Assembly: GCF_033568475.1 (NCBI RefSeq) | Contig: NC_133123.1 | Coordinates: forward strand, 132,652,930-132,716,929 | From: Henckelia pumila | Lineage: Eukaryota; Streptophyta; Magnoliopsida; Lamiales; Gesneriaceae | DNA length: 64,000 nt | Reading direction: 5' to 3' | Shown: in pieces, positions 21,808 through 34,900 of the stretch | How positions within the stretch are numbered: position 1 is the first letter of the stretch | Layout of the letters: each line of letters begins with the position of its first letter | Program-made: the position numbers and the translations under genes | Notes under the pieces: generated by a model | What the model saw: the letters and a program-made list of their open reading frames with translations, nothing else | What the model was told of the DNA's origin: nothing | Database searches by the model: none

Positions 21808-24800
21808 TCAGGAGATTGGAGCGTTCCATGAGCTGTGCAGTCTCTCCGTTCCACTGAATGCAGAGTAGTCAACTGCATGGTCATGTGTTGCTCCATAAAA
21901 CTGACCGCTACCTACTGTTTGATGAGGAGAATTATCAGGCGATTGGAAGTTTAAAACGGGCGCTGACGTGCCAGCAACTGGAGATGGCAACTTTCTGGAT
22001 GCTGCATCACCTTTGATGCTTCGCTTGGGGTCGATAAGAAATGTACCAACAATTATCTGCCATGCGTAATAAAAGATGTGTTGACTGACTAACCACACAA
22101 TCACTCATTTCAATCACTGACGAGTGAATATAGTGTATTTAAAAACACAAAAATTATTCTTTCAAGAAAAAAAAAACACAAAAAGTATCTTTTATATAAG
22201 GTTCAAACCAAGGGCATCCATAGCCAATTATTCAGTTTTTAAACCTAATCAACACCTATCAAACTCCCACATTAAGAAAACCCGGTTACATGATGCAAAC
22301 TCTGAAAATATCTATCAATAGCAAATATATCCTGCACCCAGACCTACTCCACTGTCATTCTGTCTGGGTAAAAAAAATTTTGGACTATGTCGTGGACATT
22401 AGGTTTTATCCCGTCTTGGTTAAAAGACGACGTTGTGTAAATTTGGTTGGTTTTTAATGAGTTTGTTTATCTCAAAAAAAAAAAAAAAAAATTGGACTGA
22501 AAACTCTGGTTAATAGCATTCTTACATAAATTTTTAACAAACTAATCAAACACCACAAATAAGATGAATAAAATCTGGCGAAAAATAATGTGAAATATGA
22601 AGAGATGACACCTTTAATAACGCAAATAATGAAGAGATGACGCCTTTACCGTATTTTTCCTAAAATTTATGCAGAAAATGAAATGACAATAGTGAAAAAA
22701 GTGAATTATTTGTACACCAAAGTCATAGATACACAGAGAAACATCCCATGCAGTTTACATATGGCATCATACATTAAAACTTTAAGGTATATAGAAAGGA
22801 AGCAATACAATTGAGACCATGGAAAATACAGTTGTTGACGACAACAAAATACATGAACAATCGCAGAGTCATAATCCAACACATTTACTTTTCCCACCAA
22901 CCTATGAATTCATAATATCTGCATGGAATTACCCCACTTACAAATTTTTTGGGAGCTCCTCATTCCTTCTAGTGTGTTCTCACACACAATATGAGCAGTT
23001 GCACTCAAGAAAAGAAAAAGAGAAGTTAAATCCAATCCCATCCCGATAGGAGGTAGATGACTGGAGTTGATAGTCATTAAAGATAAGATTTTTGTTTTAG
23101 CAAATCTTTGCTGTCAAGTTCTGAATCAAATCAGGATTTAATTCAATTTCAGACCCGTGAATAAAGAAAATAGAACAGGACGTGACAAAAAAAGAACTAG
23201 AGATATCATCCTCGAGAATAATCATTTCGAAAAGTTACCTGAATCGGGCCTAAGGCCATCAGGGGTCCACTGACTCCACCACCAATAATCTGGCCATCAG
23301 AACTGGACAAACACACACTAAGTCCTCCAGTTCTCTCTCCACCTTCAGCGCGGGTGAAAGATCCAGATAGAGAAAGGATGTCAAATTTCCCCTGAGAAAT
23401 TTAACCATGATAGATATGTTTATCATGTAAGATGTAAAGCACTACAGACAAAATTATTACAATAAAGTTATCTGTCAAACAAAAGTATTTAGACGATGAA
23501 GGTGGAGAATAATGTTTATGAAAGAAAATATGTTTACCTCATAGGAAACACTACCACCAGAGGTGGCGTGCTGGCACAGAGTTGCATGAGATACTGAACC
23601 AGATGCTGAGATAATGCAAATTTCGCATTTACTTTGTTTCATAAACACCATGATTTTTCTATTCACATCCTATCAAGAACAACCAGCCATGTCAGGTTGC
23701 AAAATACAAAATGTGCAGGCAAACTTTATGTTCTTAAGGAACTGGTTAAGGCCCAGGTCCAGGTCCATGCCCTAAACCCTTTTGTTAAAAAGGTGGAAAA
23801 CATCGACAGTATGAAAATAAAAGGAATAAAACTTCATCAATTGTATAAATGCAAGTGAAACAAGCAAAAGCTATAACGCCTTTCAAAATTGAGAAAATAA
23901 GAAACAAAGAGAAAATAAACTTTTACTCAGACCACAGTGTAAACCACAGCCTAATTATAAAATTAGAACTTCAGAGCAGAAAATAAGTAATAAAAGGTAG
24001 CCACAAGGAGACTACACCACTCACTAACTGGAGAATACCCAAGTTCAATAGAGACTCTGGATGGGAGAATCGCTTTGTGACGCATGTTATATTGAAAGAT
24101 GATATGATGTGTGACAATGAGTTAAGTTGAAGCAGAAAGTAACAGCAAAGCCATATGGTTGGCTTTGATATTAATATCTTTCCTGATTTCTCTCCAGATC
24201 CATAACTTTAATTACTCGGTCCTTTGTTTATTCTTGGAAATAGGAAAAATGTACTTTCTAATATTCATGTGACGTAACACTGTTGCAAACTCGGACTAAA
24301 TAAAGCAAACTCATGACTGTTTCTTGACTATGAAAAAATGATATCAAGCTCCTGTAACTAACTCAAAATAAAGGAGCTCGAGCCATGAGTTCAGATCGTG
24401 TTTACAAAATTTGATCATGAACATGTGCTCAAATTATGAGTTTACCTCGTGAGCCTGAAATCACGACCAAGTTCACAATCTCTATGTGCAAAAATAATAT
24501 CAATATTTTGCATAATAATCTTATTATTTATAATACTAAAAAAAATTCTGTTTTATATCATCTATATATAAAAAAACATTTCAAAAAATACTTTTGAGCC
24601 ACAAGCTTATGAGTAAGAATTTTTAGTTGAAGCTCAAAAACCCATTAGTTCAATTAAGCACGAATTGAGCCAGGTCGAATTTTGACCCTCAATCGAGCCC
24701 AACACCGACTCTGGTTAGATGAATGGACAGTAAGATGTATCTGAGAATAAGTTAAACATCTCATTTCCCATTAAACAATTTTGGATGGTTCTGTCCATTT

Positions 24801-26683
24801 CAAAATTTTAGTTTGTAAAAACACCATTATTTGTGACATGTGGAGAAACTAATAAGATACACAAGTACACAACATATTCCATGCTCAGTATTGAATCAAT
24901 CTGACATAAATAAGTGGCGAAGTATATGATAATAGCTCCAGATATTCAAGACAATGAGTTAATCAACCAGTAACTTTAGTCTGATTGATTTAGGATCACA
25001 GCAATTAAAATCTCTTCATCTTAAAAATAAACCCACTTTAAATATTCCAAAATTGAAACAATAACATGCATTCATCCTGGAAAAATCCATATCTTGACTT
25101 TTACCACTTTCTTTGAGGAATGAAATAACTCACATAGTCTGATTTTGCACTAGCATAAAAAAAAGTGTGGAAGTTTCTGAAATCAATATTGAAAAACATA
25201 CTTCTCCTGCAGACAGGGTAATAATGTGAGGACTGAAGCTTTGACCCACGTCGCCTACATCATCAAGATAAAATGAGCAATGTGTGAAATGAATAGCTTG
25301 ACACGGTAATGTACAAGGCCTGGGCTTGTTATAATGGCAACAAAAAGAGGATGTATAATATAAAGTGTGATTAGGAAAAAAAAACCATATATAGCAGAAA
25401 TACCATAAAAAAATAGTCAGTCATCGTCTAAAGAAGGGCAATTGGTTTTATTACACATTATTTTAGATGTATTTAGAGGCTTAAAACTTTCAAAATAGAT
25501 TATAATAATTTTATTACAAGAGAGTGGTAGTAATGGAATGATATAAATTATTCCAGCAACAGATAAAACTTCCAAATAAGAAGGCTATGACCTGCATGAA
25601 TTCGATTGTCAAATATAAATCCTACATCTGAATCAATTAATCAAACAAGCAGAGACTTTGAATATTTACTTGCAACGCAAACTAAAGTAATGTCTCCTCA
25701 AACTTAGAAAGTGAAGCTCAAGGAAAGATGAGCAGAAAACAGCATATAAGTTTCTAAAAAGTTGAAATAAAAACAAAAACTTATATAGAGGTCAAAGGGC
25801 GGGGTAGCTCCGAGAACACAGTCCATTTCAATTCAAAATATGCTTGGTTTGTAGAGTGCCCAGAAAATAAATGAACTTCGAAGTTTTTTTCAAATTCCAA
25901 AATTATGTTCTAACCGAACAACTAAAAGATATCAACCAGGCAAGCACATATGACATAACTTTAGATGATTACGCGTATTCACAAATGGTGATTCATTTTA
26001 GAGCACTAAATTACTTTCTTGCTGGTTAAATGTAAACAAACAAGCACCGGGATATAAATATCTACTTGTGCTGTATCCCAAAACCAGATGAAATAGAAAT
26101 CACACCAACAAATTTGACACAGATGACATTGATTCGGATTGGAATGTCATGATTGGTAATTTGGTACAATAATCCATTTATCTTTGGTACTAGTTTAAGT
26201 GCCAGTGAACAACATGCATCGTGCAATTTAACATCATCAACAAAATGTACACATAATCCAATTCACATCATACATGCATGCGTACACATTAAAAGCGCAC
26301 ACAGAGTAAGAGAGAATATAAATACAGAGAGCAGCGAGCTGAGATTTCTTCGAGGAATGAGCGGCAGTGCCAGGAGTGACGCCGCTACTACCAGGAGAAC
26401 CCGCGTCTTTTTTCCTCGCGGAAGCCACTGCGGCTGAGGAAGCCGAAGAAGAGGTGCGCTTGGCCGCCGCGGCTTGCTCGGGGGTACCGTACTTCCTCGG
26501 CCTTCCTCTCTTCCTCTTAACGGTCTCCGGAGTCGAAGGAATCGCCGATGAGGGGACCGAGTGAGGGTAAAGTAATCCATTCGACGGCGCGACGGCGGTG
26601 GACGGCGGTGTTTGGTGGTGGAGTTGAGGGTGGTAGTAAGAGGCGAGAAGTCCGCTGCTGCCGTCATTAATGTTGGCTTCCAT
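21808..26683 (-). CDS. AT-hook motif nuclear-localised (AHL) protein
   Basis: Five exons, all with GT-AG ends and matching phases: 26683-26326, 25254-25202, 23669-23538, 23391-23239 and 22056-21808, giving 314 residues. AHL proteins bind the minor groove of AT-rich DNA in the nucleus and form trimers through the PPC (DUF296) domain to regulate growth genes. Exon 1 encodes a Ser/Ala/Pro-rich N-terminus with one AT-hook, KRKRGRPRKYG (56-66), of the RGRPRKY class. Exons 2-4 encode the PPC domain (FSPHIITLSAGED; IISASGSVSHATL; GKFDILSLSGSF; RTGGLSVCLSSSDGQIIGGGVSGPL). The usual core GRFEIL reads GKFDIL. Exon 5 is the low-complexity C-terminus ending SSWNAPIS. Start: the first ATG of exon 1. A single AT-hook plus introns fits the type III (intron-bearing) AHL clade; the exact paralogue is unknown. 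Confidence 0.92.
22330..22490 (+). mobile_element. Possible retroposed 3' fragment with poly(A) tail
   Basis: In the last AHL intron, a non-coding block ends in TTTAATGAGTTTGTTTATCTC followed by about 18 A residues (to 22490), in the style of a 5'-truncated LINE 3' end. No target-site duplication was found by eye. Confidence 0.35.
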
Positions 26684-26754
26684 GAGGAGTTGGGATTTTT
26701 TTTCCGTCCTGTGTTATTTTATTATTTATATTTATATTTTTAAAGATTATCGCT

Positions 26755-26756
<2 letters not shown>

Positions 26757-26799
<43 letters not shown>

Positions 26800-26880
26800 T
26801 TGGGGTTTTACAAATTGTTGAACCCATCAACCCAAGACCTCTCCTAATTGTTGTGCCACTAGACTAACAAGCCTTGAGAG
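26757..26880 (-). mobile_element. Short retroposon with 40-nt A tail, tRNA-like
   Basis: On the plus strand about 40 T residues (near 26757-26797) are followed by a block whose minus strand reads GTTAGTCTAGTGG, an A-box-like sequence, then about 30 nt on GGGTTGATGGGTTC, a poor B-box. Together with the long tail this suggests a tRNA-derived SINE or tRNA-like retroposon inserted just upstream of the AHL start. No convincing TSD was found. Confidence 0.4.
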
Positions 26881-28380
26881 CTTATCTATGCTAGTTACAT
26901 GTACCGAAATTTTTGGTATATCGAAATATTCGGTACGGTATCAATATAAAAAATTTTATACCGTGATTTTCGTTACGGTATATAATATGCATTGTTTGGT
27001 ATGGTACGATATGTCACCCATCGATGAAAAGTGTACAAAAATTTAAATATATTCTTCTAATATATGATATTTGGTTACTAATAGTTTCAGATCTATTACA
27101 AAATTAAAATTTTGAGTGACATTGGAACATATTTATTAATATCAAAAGATTATCCTACATACATGTTTATGTACAAAATATTTTATATTAAAATACTTGT
27201 TCATTATTAATCAGTACATACATTGATATTTTGAACATCACGAAAATTAAGAATTTGTGTGCATTAATTTAAGAAATTTGAATACAAAATATTTAATTTA
27301 CGTATTGATTTATATATTTATGAGATCAATTGTCTCAAATTGAGTACATAATCATGATTATATTTTTAGTTTTAGAGAGATGAAATATAATGCAACAAGT
27401 TTTATGTCTAGAAAATTTGTTTTTATACCATATTTGAAATAGTTAATACTGAAATTTCATATACTTGTACTTTATTTCAATTTTTTATACATATGTTTTA
27501 CTTCGAAAATGATTTGTGAGCCCAGGGAATGCAAACACATTTTTTATGAATCAGAAAGTGCAGGAAAAATAAAATTATGACATATACGAGATCCTAATCA
27601 AACATATGATATGAGGATTTTTTTAACCAATTAACTCTTTAAAATAATATAATAAATTGTAAAAAGTTTGATAAAATATTTGGGGAAAATAAAAGACTTT
27701 TGACGATCAATATTTAACCTCATTCTTCATTCTAATATGATCTCAACATGTAGAGATGTCAAAATAGAATAATGGAACAGGTCGACTCACAACCCGTCAC
27801 AACCTATCATTAGGCGGAGCAGGGCATGCTGACCATCTTTTAGACGGTTGAAAAAAAACACACCTATTTTAAGTGGCAGAGCGAGCCAATCTGACGAGTA
27901 TATGTGTAATTTTATGGGTTTGGACTGTCGACCCACAACTAGCTGCAGCCCACCAATAAACAGGACGGGGCTGATCGACCTGCTATTTGGTGAGTTAGGA
28001 AGTTGTCAACTCAATCCACTTATTTTGTATGACGGGACAGTTTTAACCTATTTTGACACCTCTATTGACCAAGATTAAAATGAACAATCAATGTCTATAT
28101 TATCATGACGAAGATATCTCTTTCACACACTTCGATATTGTTCGAACGTTAAAAAAGTATGGAAGATGCTAATACTTTGGAATGTTATCCAAGTTTCCTC
28201 ATGGCTCGTTTATTAATATGCTTTGTTGGGTGAAAAAACAAGGAGTTAGTGACATATCTAGAGAATTTTGTATTGTATTGGAGTATAGGAAGTAATTGAA
28301 ACATGAGAGTTTTTAAGGAAACAATCCGTTAAATTTATTGGTTGTGCAACATGCTAATTATGCTAAGGCGAGTTTCCAGA
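26881..28380. other. AT-rich intergenic DNA
   Basis: No gene. A palindrome-rich patch built from GGTACGGTAT / ATACCG words lies at about 26900-27010. The short ORFs have no recognisable product. Confidence 0.45.
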
Positions 28381-28880
28381 TAACTTATAATCTTATATGC
28401 ATTTGAGCTCGGTCCACCATTTAATAACTCAATGCTCTTGGCAGCCTCACATGTCCAGGCAAATCAAATCAATGTGGACGTTGTAGTAGCTGATTCCGAT
28501 GGCCGCCTTGGCGTGATGAACATAGTTAACAAGAGACGTATCTCCAAGACGCTTCACACCTTATTAATCAGAGTTTTTTGTGATAAAGAAAAGAGTTTCA
28601 ATCACAATACAAAACAAATTAAAAACAATATTGTATTGTTGATACATACGCTTAATTTATCATGTCATTCAAATTATTAAAATCATCATTCTTACTAAGT
28701 CGATGAAATTTTTTGTTGAAGATATCATAAAAATGTTATGTCGCACATTCATCTTCTATCCACCATCATTGTAGGAACTAGGAATGCCAATGGCGTGGCA
28801 CATGAATTAGCTAGATATAACTTGTTTGATGAGAGCACCATACATATTATGGGTGTAATTTTTAATTTTTTTTAAATAAA
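28381..28880 (+). mobile_element. LINE RNase H-like fragment
   Basis: Broken frames on the plus strand include SMLLAASHVQANQINVDVV and, near 28775-28830, TRNANGVAHELARYNLFDES, which has the N-x-V-A-H-x-L-A motif of the RNase H-like domain of plant LINE-derived proteins. It ends in an A-rich tail near 28865-28882. Several frame breaks. Confidence 0.45.
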
Positions 28881-29150
28881 AAAAACATCCATTATATCAA
28901 ATACTGTCATCTTTGGATCATAAAAGACAATCACGAAGGCAAATATGAACAACTCAATACTTGAATTCAGAGACAGAACCACATGAGCTAACTTGTGTGT
29001 AACCTCATTTGCTGACAGCCCTATATGCACATGGAGATCCCTAACATCGAAAGCAATCACCCCCACCGATCTAAGATCTTCTAATGGATTTGTAACAACT
29101 TGAATCGCTCTAATGGAATCCGAACATATGCATATATTTGACAAGTCTTT
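28872..29150 (-). mobile_element. LINE RNase H-like fragment, opposite strand
   Basis: A minus-strand frame with CSDSIRAIQVV and IGLSANEVTHKLAHVVLS resembles the end of an RNase H-like LINE domain (D-S near the start, N-E-V-x-H-x-L-A near the end). Its tail is A-rich and meets the tail of the plus-strand fragment, so the two copies lie tail to tail. Confidence 0.45.
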
Positions 29151-29735
29151 ACTTGAGCAGAAATGTATGTCAAACTGAATTGTGGATGACTATGCTCCTA
29201 CCGACCCCGAATGCCGAATAGAAAGCTTTCATTATTTTTTATGTGCATCTTTTGAAGTCTCGTAATATAGATCCAACACTGAAATTACTTTTAGCCTCGT
29301 CAAAACCTACGTTAAAATCCAATCTTAAATGTTCTTGTATTGATTTTAACTTTTGATCCGGGCACCAGTTGGATAGCAATCTGACCTATCAAACTAGCCA
29401 ATATCAAACTAGCCAACTTCGAAAGAAATCCAACAAAGCAATAGCCCACCCAATTTGGATACATGTCATCTAATTCACAGAATTATTCTATGCTACGCTT
29501 GGAGTAATTCTCCCTTCATGATGTGATCAAATTACAACAATTGGATCATCAACACGCATGTCAATTTCCATAAAAATATAAGAGTCCCACGTGATCTAAT
29601 GATATTGAAATAAGGGGAAAAACACTCCGAATGTAGCATAGACTTACCCCTGATGCACATTAGAACGTGTAAACTTACAAGTTTCCAAAATAACAAATTT
29701 TTTTTAATATATAAGTACGTGAAGTTGTAAAAATT

Positions 29736-30353
29736 AGGGGTGAGCATTCGGTTAATTCGGTCAGAAACCGAACCGAATTAACCGAATTGCATTTTGGTTA
29801 ATCGAACCGAACCTAATTTATACTAAAACCGATTTAACCGAAACGAATTAAAAATCGGTTAATTCGGTTAACCGACCGAATTAACCGATTTTTTAAAAAA
29901 AAATTAAAAAATTAAATTTTTTATAATATTAATAATTTAAATATGATATTTTTATCATTATAAAAAATATATTGAGCTTAAAAAATTAAAATAAGAAAAA
30001 TTAAGTAAAATATTAAATATAAAAACATTTAAAATATATTATAAATTATATATAAGGCCTAATAAAAAAATTTAAAATTTAATTATTTATAATTCGGTTA
30101 ACCGAATTAACCAATTTTTTTTTAAGAAAACCAAAAATCGAACCGAATTAACCGATTTAACCGAAATTTTATAACATAAAAAGCGAATTTCCGAATTAAC
30201 CGAACCGAATTTTCGAATTGATTCGATTCGGTCAACCGATTTAACCGAAATTTTATAACATAAAAAGCGAATTTCCGAATTAACCGAATCGAATTTTCGA
30301 ATTGATTCGATTCGGTCGGTTAATTCGGTTTAACCGAAATTTTGCTCACCCCT
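29736..30353. mobile_element. 618-bp inverted-repeat element rich in AACCGAATTAACCG
   Basis: Ends are AGGGGTGAGCA on the left and TGCTCACCCCT on the right, an 11-bp perfect terminal inverted repeat. Inside, the word TTAACCGAATT and its complement recur about 20 times near both ends around an A/T-only centre. No ORF. TA borders are possible if the ends start at GGGG; no longer TSD is clear. Probably a MITE-like or foldback element. Confidence 0.6.
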
Positions 30354-31764
30354 ATTAAAATTTGATTTTCCGTGTGATTTATGAAACAAGGTTGCATATA
30401 TTAAAAAAAAAAACCCATTTCACTTGGGCTCCTTTTTAATAAACTTTTTTAAAGAACCCATTTGTAATAATTATAAAAATTTATCATTTATAATTTTTAA
30501 ATTAAAACACGAACATTTGAAATATTAAATTACATACATTTGTATATATCGAAACAACCGAATTATAAAAATAAAGAAGTTTTATATGGAAAATCTGATG
30601 TGAAATTAAATTTAATATAAAATTAATTGAATTGAAAAAAAAATCATTTTATTTGATTTGATGTGTTTTTTTTAATTTGTTCAACTGATTTCTTTACAAA
30701 AATAAAATAAAATAAAATTGAATAAACAGAAATAATAAAACATTCGATCTAATAATATGATCTCCATTTCGTCATATCAAACACTGTATGTGAAAAAATC
30801 AATTATTTTATATATGCATGTTACAACAAAAATTATGAAATACAAATTAGTTCCTCGTATATTAGGGAAAACTTGCGTGCTGTCCTTCTCCGGAAATATT
30901 TTTCACTGCTTAAACTAGGTTTACTCTTCCACATGTTATGAGCATGATTTATGCATAAATTGGTGACGATAACATCATTTGGACATATTAATTACTAATT
31001 AGTTCCTCTTATAATTTTAATTTAAACAAGGATTCAGATTTAAGCCTATACCTTTTATTGCAATACATTTTGTTATGTATAAATTTATTTATTTATTATT
31101 ATTTAAATAACTTAACGAAATCTGTACACAATTGTATTTATAGTTTAACCTTAATTAATTAACGTGTCTGCCACACTATATTTATAATATAAGCACGTCC
31201 AATTTCAAATCTTGCCAAATGTTTATTAGTTTTTTTGAAGTATTATTACCAAATCTCGATCGAGTCTATAGTTCTGCGGCCGATGAACTTTAAGAGATGA
31301 GATTGATCGTGTTGTAGGATTTTGAAATGGTGAGTTAAACTTATGATAGTGTATCACACGTGTTTTGCAATATTAACAATCAAATGATACTATCAATTAT
31401 TTTAAAAATAAATATGCGTTTGAACAATTATTTTATAAAATCGTTTTCACAATTAAAAAATAGTATGCTTCATTTTTTTTAATCATTGCTATCAATTATA
31501 AAAACATAAAAAAATACATCTAATTTGTTGTTTAAAAATTAGAACAATTCTTTAAAAAAAATTTTTGAAAACGTTTTATAAAAATTTTGTCCCAACATAT
31601 TTCAAATGGTCTCGAAGTCTTAACATTTTTATTTTTCAAAACCATACCCCAATATTTCTCGAAAGCACTAAAATAAATAAAACAAATACGTAAACCGGTC
31701 GAACAGAACCGGGAGATATTTTCCCCAGTGTGCAATAAAAAAGGTGAAAAGAAAATGGAAATAT
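30354..31764. other. AT-rich intergenic DNA upstream of the RLT3-like gene
   Basis: No gene or recognised repeat; short ORFs only. Confidence 0.45.
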
Positions 31765-31777
31765 GCAATATATATAT

Positions 31778-31810
<33 letters not shown>
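31765..31810. repeat. (TA)n microsatellite
   Basis: About 40 bp of TA repeats with one interruption, ending about 30 bp before a telo-box-like AAACCCTA at 31841, and so in the place where a TATA box of the downstream gene would be expected. Confidence 0.85.
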
Positions 31811-31812
<2 letters not shown>

Positions 31813-31977
31813 CAGTCACCAGACTAGCTAGCAAGAAACCCAAAACCCTACTACTTAAAAGTTAAAACCCTGTTCTCCATTCCATTCCTCACTCTTAAAC
31901 TGAGCTTTTCCTTATCTTCCTCACCCATTTCTCCGATGGTTGATTGAGCTGAGGAGTTGGAATTTCCATAATTAATT

Positions 31978-34900
31978 ATGGTTAATAAAAGGCCAATTAG
32001 CAGCCGGAAGGATTCCGCTGAATGTGGAAATGGATTCACTTGTGATGGAAATGATTCTAAGAAGAGGAAAAGCAGGAAGCATGATCGGCAGCGGCTTTTT
32101 ATGACCGAAAATGATTACAGGACGCGACTTCAAGAGGTTTTGTACAGTCCGGAGCATATTTTGATGAAAATTTTCAGGAAGGATGGTCCGACGCTGGGTG
32201 CTCAGTTTGATTCCCTTCCATCCATTGCTTTTCTCCCCGGTAATAGATTCATGAGCAACCGTCTCTTTATTTGTGTGACGAGTGTGAATCTGAGTTTTGG
32301 AGGTGGTTAAGAGTTTTATTTCTGATGCGGTTTGTTGCCAGATGATTGTATTTTGTAGTTCACAGCGTAAAATGATGGGTGAACTTAATGAATTATGAAT
32401 TCCGATAATTGCATTGCTTTGAAGTGAAAATGGTCTCTAGAAAAGAGCGTACTAGCTTATTGATTGGTGGTAGAAAGCATTGTTATTTTCTGCTCACTTG
32501 ACTAGGTGTTACATAAACGTTTTTTAAAATCAAGTATCTTTTATTTTTATTTTTTATGATCGAATGCTGAATCTTGGTTGATAAAGTGAAGATTGGATGG
32601 TTTTGAATGTTTAACACCTTTTCCTTATCTGAATTCTCGACTCCTAAAGAGGTTTCCCAATGGTAAGGTTTATGAGTGGCCTTGGATTAGCTTAGATTTG
32701 ACTTCTTTCTTAACTTTTGGCATACAATGGAAAGGTATATAGATTGTCACCAGCTGCGTCTTATTTGTGAAGTGAACCTAACTAGTGGTTTTTTGGAGGG
32801 AGCCATTCTATTCAAAGTTATAAAATTATTTATTTACCCGAGCTAGCTACTAAAATGAGACTGTAGATAGTGGAGCTGGATTTGGAATATCACGTGGAAG
32901 AAAAAATGTGCAAGCATTCTCATGGAGGATGGAGCTGCATATTGTATTTGAATTCCTCAGAGAGCTTGGTCTTAAGTGAGAAACAGAACGATATATTTTT
33001 TTCTAACTAGTTTAATCTCTCAATTTCCTCAACTTTTCTCCACATATGTGCCACTATACTGCCTTGTCCTCTTCAAAATTACAAATTACAAATTTGTGCA
33101 TTTTGTCAAAATCATTCTATTGATTATATTCTCCATGTCCAGATTGCCGAAAGCCTCATCATGAAGAGAATGGGCGTTTAACCCATAGGAAAAGAAAGGT
33201 ACGAAATACAATTTTTAAGGAAATTTTAGGAAATGATTGGCCAAACATTCTTTGACCTATATTCATTCGACAAATTTTTTTTTATTTATGTTAGGCTTCA
33301 ATGCATGCCATGTTAGACTACCAACTTTGTTGTGAGAACAGTTCACTTGGGCATAGGCATGGTGCTGGAAAGGGTCCGATGGCTGCAAATGGTGTTTTAA
33401 CTAAGAAACATGGCATGGGCAAAGGTTTCATGTCTGAAAACAATGCTCCTGGGAAGAAACATGGCAAAGGGAAAAGTTTAATGACCGTTTGGCGAGTGAC
33501 AAATCCCGATGATACAGATTTTCCATATGGTGTTGATTTCAGTGAGAGCACCATTCAAAAAAAGAAAAAAAGATTGCAACGACAACAGGCTATCGTGGTT
33601 TGCTCACTATTCTACCTATTTACAGTTGGCTTGTGATGATTATGCATCTTTTCTTGTTCTATGAAGAGTTGATTAAATACATATTAATCTAAATATTTGA
33701 ATTTTACATCACTCGAAAACAAAATAAAAGTCAGTCATTCCGTGTGTAGAGAAAATTAGCTAGCAAAGAACAGACTAGGAGGAAGACTTCCCTGAGAGGT
33801 AGAAAGGTAAAATATGTTCATGCTTTTGTATTTATCTTACTAGGAAATTCACCCATTTTTGACTGGTCAATGATCTATAGTTTCACACTTACCATTCTAT
33901 AACGGCAGGTGGAATGCCAGAAAGTCCAAAAACAGAAACAGCCTTGTAAAGAAAAATGTGATCTTGCTCTCGAAGATGTGAAATGTCTAGAAAGTACTGA
34001 ACATTTTGCAGTGCTACTTGATGACGAAGAACTGGAGCTTCAAGAATTGCAGGCTGGACCAAATCCCTTATCCTGTTCTGCACACTTTCCGACCAATGGA
34101 TCACGTGGTTGTTCACTTTGCAAAGGTTATTCTACTGCTCTTTTTTCCATTTATAATGTTTATCACAGTTTCACTTAGAATAAACTGAATAAACAAACCA
34201 CTGCCTTGCAATAAACACGCTCTAGTTAGACTGAGTTTAATATGCCCCTCAGTTCATCCTTACGATACGTTCATACATTTATAGATTTGCTTGCCAAGTT
34301 TCCTCCAAGATCCGTGACAATGAAGCAGCCCTTATTTATACAACCTTGGGCATCCTCACCAGAGCTTATGAGTAAACTTTTTAAGGTATCAGCTGTTAAT
34401 TCTGTTATGATCACATGTTGCACTTGACCATGGATGGATGCAAATTGTTAAGCTTCACCCAATTTTTATGTATGTTAAAGCAATTATCTTTTTTTTTTAT
34501 AAGACATGAATAAAATATCTTTATTCTTAAGACAGTTCGTAATCCTGGAATTTGTGACCCACCTTGACATGTTTCATGTGTAAATATATTTTACATATTA
34601 TCTCAGCAGGGCAGTAAGTATTGTACCTCACGACATTCTCATTTATCTGTTCAAATTACCCATTATTGTGGTGAATGCTAATTTGTGGGTTAAAGAGCTG
34701 TGCTTCTAGTTCAAGCTTGAGAGAGACCTTATTTTCTCTTCAAAAGGAAGTAGTTGCCATAAATTTCACAAGCAGGAAACTGCTGTGCTTTTCTATTTTT
34801 TTCTTTTTGCTGAATCTTTAATATTCAGAGAATTTATTTTTGATTTGAGCTGCGGAGTCTTGAAGAAAGTAAGACAGCATAGTCCAGTGATTGCTAATAG

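Noticed and set aside
26263-26667. Second minus-frame ORF over AHL exon 1
   Set aside because: Alternative frame of the AHL exon; the frame with KRKRGRPRKYG is the real one and joins the later exons in phase.
32976-33164. Small ORF in the first RLT3-like intron
   Set aside because: Intronic; the phase-consistent exon 2 (33143-33198) overlaps it in another frame.
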